Shown here: in pieces, positions 1-7,808 of the stretch
Layout of the letters: every line of letters begins with the position of its first letter
Position numbering within the stretch: position 1 is the stretch's first letter
Origin: CAZBEA01 sp964490835
Lineage (GTDB): Bacteria > Patescibacteriota > Microgenomatia > Levybacterales > GWA1-39-11
DNA: 44,114 nt
Direction of reading: 5' to 3'
Assembly: GCA_964490835.1 (NCBI GenBank)
Contig: CAZBEA010000002.1
Location: 1-44,114, forward strand
Made by a program: the position numbers and the translations under genes
Notes under the pieces: model-generated
Seen by the model: the letters and a program-made list of their open reading frames with translations, nothing else
The model's database searches: none
Told to the model about the DNA's origin: nothing

Positions 1-53
1 CCGCTTGTTGTGGGATAGGGAAAATCATACGTAAAAAATAGAACTTTTTTCAT
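1..53 (-). CDS. GT4-type glycosyltransferase, N-terminal fragment cut by window edge
   Basis: An ATG at 53 overlaps the stop of the next gene upstream (ATGA, 50-53) and opens a frame that runs to the left edge. The 17 complete codons read MKKVLFFTYDFPYPTTS, followed by a partial Gly codon. A short beta strand followed by a YDFPYPTxSG loop is the typical start of a GT-B family 4 glycosyltransferase, where the glycine-rich loop lies near the nucleotide-sugar site. The frame, the overlap style of the locus and the motif all agree, but only the first 17 residues are visible. The family call is therefore an inference from a short motif. Confidence 0.55.
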   Translation of the reverse strand, partial: MKKVLFFTYDFPYPTTS

Positions 54-1462
54 TCTCTAAGATCAAGAATAAGATATTCACTTGATGAATCAAGAATTTT
101 ATACTCTTTCCCAAAACCCGAAAAATCGCTTTGGGTAGGATTTACAAGCACCATGTGCGTTGCTCCCATCGAAATAAGTTCTTCAATGGGTTTTTGAAAA
201 GCCGGCCATCCGGGGCGGGCAACATAATACAAAAGTGACGTATCACCATCAAACGGAGCAATTACTCTTGCCTCTTTTGGGAGAATTTCATTGGCACGCT
301 GTCCGGCGTGTACAAATGCAATATTGTTGATATTAAAATAATCCCTCACGTAATACCATGAAAGTCCAAAACTCAGCAAGGTAATACCAAAAACAAAAAG
401 GTACCCAATCTTTTTCTGATATTCAATTAAAAACCCAGCTCCCCTTCCGAGCACAAGTGCAATAGTCGGTAACAAGAATATTTGATAATAATCGTGTTGA
501 ACATTTCCACGAGCAATAACGGTAACATATAGAAGCGATGAAAGGATAAATGAGTAAATTATGAGCGATTTTCTGTGATGAAATAACGATCCGAGAACAA
601 AAAGTCCAGTTCCGAAATACCCCAGAATTAACTTGCCAATTCTCTCCCCAAAAATCCAGTAAAAAAATGCTCCTCTAAAACGAATATTTCCTTCGTTAAA
701 TAACCACGTCGATGCAGGAATTCCTTCCGGGAATTGTGATATCCAGAGCCTCCATGCAGCAAGAGGAATAAGAGAGGCTATAAAAAGTACAAAGAGTTCA
801 AACCTTTTTATCATTCCGAGCCCATATTTGAGATAGCTCAGAATAACGAAAACAGGGACAAAAAATATTGCGTACGGTTTGGAAAGAAGTGCTAATGAAA
901 TAAACAAAAATGAAACAACAAACCACCTAGCCGTCTTTTTAGCTGAAAGGAAATTGTCAAACGCCCATATTGCAATAATTGAAAACGAGATCATGACCGG
1001 ATCGGGCAAGATAGCACGCGAGTAAAAAATTCCATAAGGAATAAATAGGTAATAAAAAAGCGCGAAAAATCCGCTAGTTCCACCAAAGTATTTTCTTGAA
1101 AATCGGTACAAAAAATACCCACCCGTCAGATAAAAAAAAGCGATTATAACTCTTCCTATTAGATCGATGCTAATCCCGGGAAGAAGCGATGCGACAAAAG
1201 CATGGATAACATTAAACAAGGGGAACTCGACCATGCGATACCCATGGGGATTGTCCTTGCCGGATTGTACATTGGAAATGTCAAAATATTTAGGATGAAA
1301 AACATCAAAACCTTGCTGAATAAAAATTTTTGAAACTGCTGCTGTGTCTGCTTGGCGCCATGCATGCCAATCTGCAATCGGGTTATCGACTCTATAGAGC
1401 CTAACTGCAAATCCAATACAGAACATGAGGATCAATAGTAAAGCCGAATGCTTTTTTATCAT
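50..1462 (-). CDS. GT-C membrane glycosyltransferase (GT39/ArnT-like)
   Basis: This is a 470-residue polytopic membrane protein. After the first membrane segment it carries an extracytoplasmic loop with a WRQADT motif (about residues 35-40). That is the form often seen in bacterial PMT_2/GT39-like enzymes, where acidic residues of the first loop act in catalysis. Roughly ten hydrophobic segments follow, then a soluble C-terminal tail of about 80 residues. Family knowledge: such enzymes use polyprenyl-phosphate sugars and transfer the sugar to an acceptor on the outer face of the membrane. The start is an ATG overlapping the stop of the ligase fusion gene (ATGA, 1459-1462). The donor sugar and acceptor cannot be told from sequence. 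Confidence 0.75.
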   Translation of the reverse strand: MIKKHSALLLILMFCIGFAVRLYRVDNPIADWHAWRQADTAAVSKIFIQQGFDVFHPKYFDISNVQSGKDNPHGYRMVEFPLFNVIHAFVASLLPGISIDLIGRVIIAFFYLTGGYFLYRFSRKYFGGTSGFFALFYYLFIPYGIFYSRAILPDPVMISFSIIAIWAFDNFLSAKKTARWFVVSFLFISLALLSKPYAIFFVPVFVILSYLKYGLGMIKRFELFVLFIASLIPLAAWRLWISQFPEGIPASTWLFNEGNIRFRGAFFYWIFGERIGKLILGYFGTGLFVLGSLFHHRKSLIIYSFILSSLLYVTVIARGNVQHDYYQIFLLPTIALVLGRGAGFLIEYQKKIGYLFVFGITLLSFGLSWYYVRDYFNINNIAFVHAGQRANEILPKEARVIAPFDGDTSLLYYVARPGWPAFQKPIEELISMGATHMVLVNPTQSDFSGFGKEYKILDSSSEYLILDLRE

Positions 1463-4400
1463 GGAGCAACCTCGTCGGGAACTTTTGTAACCTCCTCAAT
1501 CATACCAGCTTTGTCAAATTCAAAAATACGGGCGCTGAGTGAGCCCTCGGCATCCCTGAATGCCTGATCAATATTTGGAGACTGAATAACGGTGAGGTTT
1601 TCGGTTTGGAATGAAAACCATAAAGAATCATCTAACCCAACAGGAAAAACCCATGCCTCTCCATATCTAATTGGCGTGTTCACAAAATAAAATACAGGGT
1701 TTGGTGGAGTAGCTTGTGAAGCGGGAAATGCATTATACAAACCGAGAACTGTGTTATACGTAATTTCTCCTGCTCTATTCCAATCTTTTTTGATCTTTTG
1801 AAGCTGGGTTATATTGTAGAAAACAAATCCTAAAAATAAAACACCTCCAAGAAAATAGACCGTTATCGACTTTGTCTTGTTTATTTTTTTCTCAAGAGAC
1901 GCGAAAATAATTGCTATAAAAATTAATATTCCAACAGTTGGTAAATAAGAATATCGATAGGTTATATTTCCAAGACCCAAGAAAGGAAGAAGAGCAATAA
2001 TAAAGAATGCCGGCCCAAAAAATAATCGTTTTGCAACAATCTTCTTTTTTAAACCATACCATAGAACAAGTACGAGTGCTAAAAAGAGCAAGGCCCCGCC
2101 AAATGCGCTGAAGATCAGATTGTCCCTAAAGATATCCCTGAGGTTTTGGGCAATATTCATACCCGGCAATCCTAAAATAGCAACAAGCATATAACCAAAA
2201 GAGTTACCAATTGCATTGAGGGGGAACTTCTCAAGACTATAACTATAATCTCCACCTGACCAATGACTATTTGCGTTCAATCTCAACAAAAGATAGACAG
2301 GAATAGTTAAGGTTGAAACTATCCAAAAAATCAGAGTTTTTTTGTTATTTCTTATTTTCTCGAAAATGAGATCGTATGCGATATAAATAAACGGTGCAAC
2401 GATTCCAAACTCGTGGAAAAATGGCGCTGCAATGGTTAATAACAGAGTCGGAATATACCAAACAATTTTCTTTTTAGAAAGAATATACCCGACCAATCCG
2501 AAAACGATGCACAATGATGCTATCAGATGTCCTGTCGCCGCAACCCACAAAACGCTTTCAAAATTAGCCGCCAGTACGAGAAAAGAAGCACCTATCAGTA
2601 TGGATACACCACGTTTTTTTGTAATAATATTGGACAAAACAAAAATACCAAACGCTACTACAGTATGAATCATAAGGGAGATCACATGATACGCTGGACT
2701 ATTAAGCCATGCGATAGGATACATTAATAAAAAGTATGTTTTGGTTCCCGGACGATAGAAAAACCCATCGGAATTAGTAAAATACGACCATATTGTATGT
2801 GCTGTCCCAGCACATCTCTCCACACCGTCAGGATAGACAATCATTTTGCATTCAGCCGCCCATCTGAGCCATGTAAAGTCGTCTCCAATAAAGTAGTTTT
2901 TAATAGAACCGATATAGACCATGAACGCAACGATGAAAAAATAAACTCCGATCATCGGATATGAAGTAACGAAAGAGAATATTTCCTGTTTGTAATTCGG
3001 AGGATCTTTTTGAAATTTGTAGAGCAGTCCAACAGTCAACCCCATAAGCGTCCAAAATACAAAAGCTACTTTTGAAGCCTCGAAAACATCAATAAGAGAC
3101 GCATTTAATCCCAAACCAAAAAGTCCTGCGCTCATTCCTATAACGAAACTTTTTACTTTTCTTGAATCTGTTTGCTGAAGAACTTTTCTTACGAAAATTC
3201 CATAGAAGAGAAAAATCGACAAGAATGCTACCATACCTATAATTCCTACTTCTCCCAAGATCCTGAGGTAGTTATTGTCAGAAGCAAGACTTATCGATGA
3301 GTACCCGCTCCCGGTCAAAATGTTTCTTTTGAATGCATTTATCGCCCGCGGCCAAGTTCCCTGAAAACGAGTAGTAAACGAGACATCATACGCGTATCCT
3401 CTCTTTACTACAAAGTCTCCGGTTAATTCGGTCGTTACGTCTTCCTCTGTTCCGGCACTAATCTGCCTCCGCTTATACGAGACCTGAGTTGATGTTTTTT
3501 TTGTTTCTTGTGTCGGAAGATTTATAAAACCTGTGCCTTCGGGCAAATTCTCACCTGTAGATTGGATATCTTCTATAATAACTTTTCCTGTCTCATCGGT
3601 AGTTTTTGCTACGCCGATTGCTTTACCTGTTCGGGCATCAACAACAAGATCTACTTGTGAGATCGTACTTCCGAAACGCGAAGAAATCCCGGTAAAACTG
3701 CTCATTATTAGAAGACTAATAACAATCACCGGGATTATCCATTTTTTTTGCTTCTGCAAAATAAGCATGAATGTAATTGATAATAAATACATCGCAAATG
3801 AAACTCTTGACGCCGTCATAAGAAGCATGATAAGCCCTGAAAAAGCAGCAAAAAGCATGACGCTTTTTGCCCACCACTTCTTAAATGCAAACACCATGCT
3901 TCCAAAAAGAGGTATAAGAATTACGAGCCATGCTGCCAAGTCGTAGTGTCCGGCAAATGTTGAGGGGACGCGCGCATGTGCCGAAATTTTTAAAGGAGCT
4001 CCTTTTGCAAATTCTTCATTTCCGGTCAAAAACGCTGGAAAACCCATATATTTTTGACCAAACCCATAAGCCACGACAAGAAAAAGAGTAATTGAAAGAA
4101 CAATGATAATCGGCTTTATATCCTTCTTTGATCTGATTGCCGCAAATCCGACAAAGAAAAGTATTATGTACTCGATTCTTCTTGCATAGTGCAAAAATGC
4201 GAGCATCGGATGAACGTTTGCAAGATCAGGAAAAATGAAAAAAACGGCATATAGAGTTGATAATAATCCTACCCCCCAAAAAAAGAAAATAGGAACAGTT
4301 AGCGGTGTTTTAAGGGTAACTTTTCGCAGTAATAAAAGAATTCCAAAAATAATCGCGATCGCAAAAACAATAAAATCTTCAATTCTCACATATACCCACG

Positions 4401-4512
4401 TATTTTTAATATCAAGAATGGGAATTTTGGGATACAAGGGAATAAAAACAAGGACAAACAGAGAAATGATTAGGAACGTGTGATCTTTTAAATAAGAAAG
4501 AATTTTTTTCAT
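1459..4512 (-). CDS. O-antigen ligase (Wzy/WaaL-type) fused to a GT-C glycosyltransferase-like domain
   Basis: This is a 1017-residue protein with two membrane modules. Residues 1 to about 500 look like an O-antigen polymerase/ligase: many membrane helices, a large outer loop (about 280-385) and an NNYLRILGEVG segment near residue 410, which resembles the conserved region after the big loop of Wzy_C proteins. From about residue 508 a second polytopic module begins, with a GDDFTWLRW motif near 544 in its first outer loop, like the acidic first loop of GT-C enzymes. Each half is about the length of a normal stand-alone protein. The ATG overlaps the GT2 stop upstream (ATGA, 4509-4512). Likely role: transfer or polymerisation of lipid-linked glycan on the outer face, with sugar addition by the same chain. 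The fusion is seen directly; the joint function is inferred. Confidence 0.75.
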   Translation of the reverse strand: MKKILSYLKDHTFLIISLFVLVFIPLYPKIPILDIKNTWVYVRIEDFIVFAIAIIFGILLLLRKVTLKTPLTVPIFFFWGVGLLSTLYAVFFIFPDLANVHPMLAFLHYARRIEYIILFFVGFAAIRSKKDIKPIIIVLSITLFLVVAYGFGQKYMGFPAFLTGNEEFAKGAPLKISAHARVPSTFAGHYDLAAWLVILIPLFGSMVFAFKKWWAKSVMLFAAFSGLIMLLMTASRVSFAMYLLSITFMLILQKQKKWIIPVIVISLLIMSSFTGISSRFGSTISQVDLVVDARTGKAIGVAKTTDETGKVIIEDIQSTGENLPEGTGFINLPTQETKKTSTQVSYKRRQISAGTEEDVTTELTGDFVVKRGYAYDVSFTTRFQGTWPRAINAFKRNILTGSGYSSISLASDNNYLRILGEVGIIGMVAFLSIFLFYGIFVRKVLQQTDSRKVKSFVIGMSAGLFGLGLNASLIDVFEASKVAFVFWTLMGLTVGLLYKFQKDPPNYKQEIFSFVTSYPMIGVYFFIVAFMVYIGSIKNYFIGDDFTWLRWAAECKMIVYPDGVERCAGTAHTIWSYFTNSDGFFYRPGTKTYFLLMYPIAWLNSPAYHVISLMIHTVVAFGIFVLSNIITKKRGVSILIGASFLVLAANFESVLWVAATGHLIASLCIVFGLVGYILSKKKIVWYIPTLLLTIAAPFFHEFGIVAPFIYIAYDLIFEKIRNNKKTLIFWIVSTLTIPVYLLLRLNANSHWSGGDYSYSLEKFPLNAIGNSFGYMLVAILGLPGMNIAQNLRDIFRDNLIFSAFGGALLFLALVLVLWYGLKKKIVAKRLFFGPAFFIIALLPFLGLGNITYRYSYLPTVGILIFIAIIFASLEKKINKTKSITVYFLGGVLFLGFVFYNITQLQKIKKDWNRAGEITYNTVLGLYNAFPASQATPPNPVFYFVNTPIRYGEAWVFPVGLDDSLWFSFQTENLTVIQSPNIDQAFRDAEGSLSARIFEFDKAGMIEEVTKVPDEVAP

Positions 4513-5393
4513 TTATAAAATTGTAAAGCTTTTTTATATGTGTTCACGGTATCTTTTTTTAATGTGACAGAAGCCACGACAATCGCAATTATACATTTTA
4601 TGGATAAAATCAATTGTACAAGAAAAAGTATAACCTTTGAACTATGCTTCTTATGGAATAAATAAATTCCCCTGAAAATATTAACATATGCAAATGCAGA
4701 ACTACTACTCCCCTGTCCCTTGTGAATTACTTCCAACTGCGGAAAGTAGTGAGTTTCAAATCCTAGCTTCTTAAATCTCCAACACAATTCCATATCCTCA
4801 ACATACATAAAAAAGTCAGGATCAAACCCCCCATTTTTCTTAAAGGTTTGTACATCGACCATCATAGCACCGCCGCTGACATAATCGACTCTGCGCGCCC
4901 GAGAAGGCGCAAATCTATATCCCAACACATTTTCAAGACCCGCCATCCACCCCAAAAGCCTAAAGATATTTAAAAACTTCCCCGCTGATAATTCTTTTTT
5001 TCCTTGAAAATCGATCATCCTGCCGCCTGCTATTTTTATTTTTTGACTGTCCTCCATGTACTCGACCATTTTTATAAGACCTCTGTTTGAAATTCGAGCG
5101 TCGGGATTGAGAAATAAGGCATACTTTGTTTTGACAAATTCCATAGCTTTATTTATTCCATTTCCAAAACCTAAATTCCTTCCATTCTGCAAAAATACTA
5201 TGTGAGACGGATTATTTTTTATAAAATCTTTTACTTTCTCTTCAGTATCATCGGAAGAAGCATTATCGGCAACAAGAATGACAATCCTTCCTGTCCGAAG
5301 TTCTTTTTTATAAAGCAAGACAATGCTTTCAAGACACTGTTGAATGAATGATGAAGAATTATAAGTAAGAATTACTATTGAAAGGTCTGCCAT
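4509..5393 (-). CDS. Glycosyltransferase family 2 (rhamnosyltransferase-like)
   Basis: The GT-A fold is shown by SIVILTYNSS near the N terminus, an ADNASSDDT segment, NPDAR as the DxD-equivalent near residue 115 and a YVEDMELCWR segment that supplies the usual ED acid pair. This layout matches GT2 proteins often annotated as rhamnosyltransferases. A hydrophobic C-terminal stretch probably anchors it to the inner membrane face. I start at the ATG at 5393, two bases after the TAG of the acyltransferase gene. An in-frame TTG at 5408 would give 299 residues but adds nothing conserved. It probably adds one sugar to a lipid-linked acceptor in the cytoplasm. The donor is unknown. Confidence 0.8.
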   Translation of the reverse strand: MADLSIVILTYNSSSFIQQCLESIVLLYKKELRTGRIVILVADNASSDDTEEKVKDFIKNNPSHIVFLQNGRNLGFGNGINKAMEFVKTKYALFLNPDARISNRGLIKMVEYMEDSQKIKIAGGRMIDFQGKKELSAGKFLNIFRLLGWMAGLENVLGYRFAPSRARRVDYVSGGAMMVDVQTFKKNGGFDPDFFMYVEDMELCWRFKKLGFETHYFPQLEVIHKGQGSSSSAFAYVNIFRGIYLFHKKHSSKVILFLVQLILSIKCIIAIVVASVTLKKDTVNTYKKALQFYK

Positions 5394-5395
5394 AT

Positions 5396-5962
5396 CTATC
5401 GAAACCAAGCAGCGCGACCGAGTTTGTAACTATGCTCAATATTTTTCCTTTTACCTATCTCACGCGCAGGAACACCACCAACAATAACATTTTCCTCGAC
5501 ATCTTTTGTAACCACTGCACCGGCTCCGACTACAGCTCCTCTTTTTATTTTCACTCCCGGAAGAATTATCGCGCGAGGACCTATAAAAACGTAATCCTCA
5601 ATTACAACATCTCCTAATTCGACAGTTTCACGAGAAGCGAAATTTTCATCATGAATATTATGTTGTGAATTGTAAATCATAACTTCACTGGCGATATCGA
5701 CGTGATCGCCAATAAGAAGTTTGGCTCGACCGTCAAGCACCGCACCCTCACCTATAATAGAATCTTTCCCTATACTGATATTCTTAGGGTTATAAAACCG
5801 TGCACAGGTATGAATTGTGGATCCCGATCCAATTCTGATTCCTGCAACTCTGTAAAAAAAACGCCTTACATGATGAAGAGGGATAAATCCAATCCAAATA
5901 AGAAGCATATTCTCAAGTTCCAGTATAATCGCCGATAGTCTTCTCACAATCTTATTTCCCAT
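5396..5962 (-). CDS. Hexapeptide-repeat acyltransferase (WcaF/Maa-like)
   Basis: The protein has 188 residues. An amphipathic N-terminal stretch (about 10-40) is followed by left-handed beta-helix hexapeptide repeats from about 43 to 170, such as IGSGST, IGKDSI, IGEGAV and VGAGAV. The NSQHNIHD segment carries H101 and H104. A His at this point is the catalytic base in the sugar O-acetyltransferase family, and the C-terminal VGGVPAREI is also typical. It probably acetylates a sugar hydroxyl, or an amino group, using acetyl-CoA. The start ATG has a strong AAGGAG six bases upstream (5969-5974) and overlaps the preceding GT4 gene by 11 bases. It could be the N-acetyltransferase for the amino sugar predicted from the plus-strand cassette, but it is distant from those genes. 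Confidence 0.85.
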   Translation of the reverse strand: MGNKIVRRLSAIILELENMLLIWIGFIPLHHVRRFFYRVAGIRIGSGSTIHTCARFYNPKNISIGKDSIIGEGAVLDGRAKLLIGDHVDIASEVMIYNSQHNIHDENFASRETVELGDVVIEDYVFIGPRAIILPGVKIKRGAVVGAGAVVTKDVEENVIVGGVPAREIGKRKNIEHSYKLGRAAWFR

Positions 5963-7049
5963 CTATCGCTCCTTCCAATATATCCAATACTTTTTTTGCA
6001 CTTTTTTCCCAAGAAAAATTCTTAACATGCTCGTTCCCTTTTTTCTTCATCTCTTCCCTCAAACCATCACTCTTCATAACTTTTTCTATTTTTGATGCAA
6101 TATCATCTACATTGTACGGATCAAAATACACTGCAGCGTCTCCACCTGCCTCAGGAAGACTTGAAATATTACTTGTTAATACGGGACATCCATGCTGCAT
6201 TGCTTCAAGAATTGGGAGTCCGAATCCTTCATAAAGACTCGGAAGCACATAACATATCGCATTTGAATAAAAGGCGGGCAAATCCTGATCAGGCACAAAG
6301 TTCAAGAATTTGATTCTCTCTTCAACCTGATATTTTTTCGGTGCTTCTAAAATTTCTTCATACTTCCATCCCTTTTTTCCGATAATTACCAGTTGAACTT
6401 TTTTATCCTCAAGAAGCGAAACCGCTTCGATAAGTTTGGCAACATTTTTTCGGGGTTGAAGCGTACCAATATATAAAATAAAGTCTCCTTCGACACCGTA
6501 TTTTGCTGGAATTTTATTCATTGAACTTTTCTTTATTTCTTTAATCCCCGGATATACGACTTCAATTTTTTCGGCTGGGATTTTATAGAATTTAATTATA
6601 TCATTCTTGCTCGAATTACTAATTGTAATTATTTTTTTCGCTTTCAGGCTCGAGTATTTTGTCCAATTTGTCAATTTATACAGATCTCTTTTTTTAAAAA
6701 GTTCCGGGAAATGGATGTAGGACAAATCCATTACGGAAATTACCGTCGGAACAGGAGAAAGACGCGGTGCGTAATGTGAGGTTGTGAAGAATAAATCTAT
6801 GTCGCGCTTCCTGAAAAGTCTTGTTGGGAGCCCAAATTGTGTCCAAAATTTTGCAGGTTTTACCACTTCATAACTATAATGAGACGATAATGCGGGAAGC
6901 GATGGCAACGGTGATTTTTTTAAAAAAATCTTAAATATAAAATCTTTCTCATTCGCTTGAAAATATTTTAAGAGTTGATAAGAGTATTCGGAAATCCCGA
7001 CTCTTTTTTCCACGTTGGCTTCATTTCCGTCAATCCCAATAACTTTCAT
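5952..7049 (-). CDS. Glycosyltransferase family 4
   Basis: This is a complete 365-residue GT-B enzyme. The N-terminal Rossmann domain opens with IGIDGNEA and a GISEYSYQL helix. The linker region is VVYPG near residue 165, followed by LYIGTLQPRKN, and the C-terminal domain holds EGFGLPILEA (about 273-282), the EX7E motif of retaining GT4 enzymes, then SSLPEAGGDAA. It should transfer a sugar from a nucleotide donor to a lipid-linked acceptor in the cytoplasm, mannose being a common choice in this subfamily. The start overlaps the stop of the half-length GT4 gene by ATGA (7046-7049). The N-terminal domain resembles that neighbour, which suggests an old tandem duplication. Confidence 0.88.
   Translation of the reverse strand: MKVIGIDGNEANVEKRVGISEYSYQLLKYFQANEKDFIFKIFLKKSPLPSLPALSSHYSYEVVKPAKFWTQFGLPTRLFRKRDIDLFFTTSHYAPRLSPVPTVISVMDLSYIHFPELFKKRDLYKLTNWTKYSSLKAKKIITISNSSKNDIIKFYKIPAEKIEVVYPGIKEIKKSSMNKIPAKYGVEGDFILYIGTLQPRKNVAKLIEAVSLLEDKKVQLVIIGKKGWKYEEILEAPKKYQVEERIKFLNFVPDQDLPAFYSNAICYVLPSLYEGFGLPILEAMQHGCPVLTSNISSLPEAGGDAAVYFDPYNVDDIASKIEKVMKSDGLREEMKKKGNEHVKNFSWEKSAKKVLDILEGAIDGK
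5969..5974 (-). promoter_or_regulatory. Strong Shine-Dalgarno site for the acyltransferase gene
   Basis: AAGGAG lies six bases before the ATG at 5962, inside the 3' end of the GT4 gene. It is one of few canonical ribosome binding sites in the locus, where most starts rely on overlap with the previous stop. Confidence 0.6.
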
Positions 7050-7582
7050 ACATTCATACCCGGATAAATAACATGTAACTTATCAAGCGGTATATTAAGT
7101 AATTCATGGGCGTCTTTTCTGGTAGATTCAGAGATGCAAAACACTATATCTGATTCTTTTCTTACCCACCTTAATTTTCTTTTTTGCGTCGAAACAATTT
7201 TTTCATCGGTTTCTTGTGGATGCTTTAGAACTACCAGATCGTATAAAATTGTTGCTTTTTTAGCACTTTTTACAGGAGGCTCGGTCCAATCGGAAGAGAT
7301 AAAAAAATCAACATCACCTATAAATTTTTCTATCTTTAACCTATGAAGCCTATTCCACAACACATCAAGCATTGACGGGCTGAGTCGCCCCCTCTTTAAG
7401 AATACGTTTTTCCTGTCGAGCAGGGGAATAACTTTCTCCGGAACTTTATTAGACCGCGCCGAATAAAATAGAATAAATTGATGTGAATTATTTTTAACCA
7501 GCTGCTCAATAAGTGAAAAAAGATAATTAGAAACTCCGACATTTGGATACGCAAGCTGGCTAATATCAATTCCGATTGTCAT
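7046..7582 (-). CDS. Half-length GT4: N-terminal GT-B domain only
   Basis: This encodes 178 residues from the ATG at 7582. It starts with TIGIDISQLAYPNVGVSNY and ends at VIYPGMNV, exactly where other GT4 proteins cross from the N-terminal to the C-terminal Rossmann domain. The nucleotide-binding C-terminal domain with the EX7E motif is absent, because the TGA overlaps the start of a complete GT4. An upstream in-frame TTG at 7636 would add 18 hydrophobic residues over the preceding gene and is less likely. It is either a remnant of a tandem duplication or a separate acceptor-binding subunit working with the adjacent GT4. The frame is intact with no internal stop, so decay, if any, was by clean deletion. 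Confidence 0.65.
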   Translation of the reverse strand: MTIGIDISQLAYPNVGVSNYLFSLIEQLVKNNSHQFILFYSARSNKVPEKVIPLLDRKNVFLKRGRLSPSMLDVLWNRLHRLKIEKFIGDVDFFISSDWTEPPVKSAKKATILYDLVVLKHPQETDEKIVSTQKRKLRWVRKESDIVFCISESTRKDAHELLNIPLDKLHVIYPGMNV

Positions 7583-7589
7583 ATATGTA

Positions 7590-7808
7590 TTATGTATTAT
7601 TTTTAGAATTAATAAAAGAAAAAAAGAAGCCCGCAAGAAGACATAAAAAAGAAAATTCTACTAATTTTTGCGCTGTATAGAATATCCAAAATGTGTACAA
7701 GGGAACCGACAAGGCAATCGATACAGCTGCAAAAAAATAAAACAACTTCTCTTTTCTTACAAAAATTAGAACTGCGAGCAATAAGTAGAGAATAATTATT
7801 TGTATCAT
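7590..7808 (-). CDS. Small two-helix membrane protein, unknown function
   Basis: The protein has 72 residues, mostly hydrophobic. A first membrane segment (about 3-17) is followed by a basic RKEK turn, and then further hydrophobic stretches (about 22-45 and 50-65), so two or three helices. There is no cysteine pair, catalytic motif or signal cleavage site. The ATG overlaps the stop of the 665-residue GT-C gene (ATGA, 7805-7808), so it is probably co-translated with it. I do not recognise the family. A DUF2304-like protein is possible by size and hydrophobic pattern, but I cannot support it. A helper or stability subunit of the GT-C is a reasonable guess only. Confidence 0.6.
   Translation of the reverse strand: MIQIIILYLLLAVLIFVRKEKLFYFFAAVSIALSVPLYTFWIFYTAQKLVEFSFLCLLAGFFFSFINSKNNT

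Noticed and set aside
1459..4512. The ligase/GT-C protein as an artefact of a missed stop between two genes
   Set aside because: The frame is continuous, no start codon with ribosome site is seen near the module border, and the linker reads as normal protein. Read support would still be useful.
7583..7636. TTG at 7636 giving the half GT4 an 18-residue hydrophobic leader that could be a signal peptide
   Set aside because: The stretch overlaps the 3' end of the small membrane protein gene in another frame, and the GT-B strand begins at the ATG at 7582.
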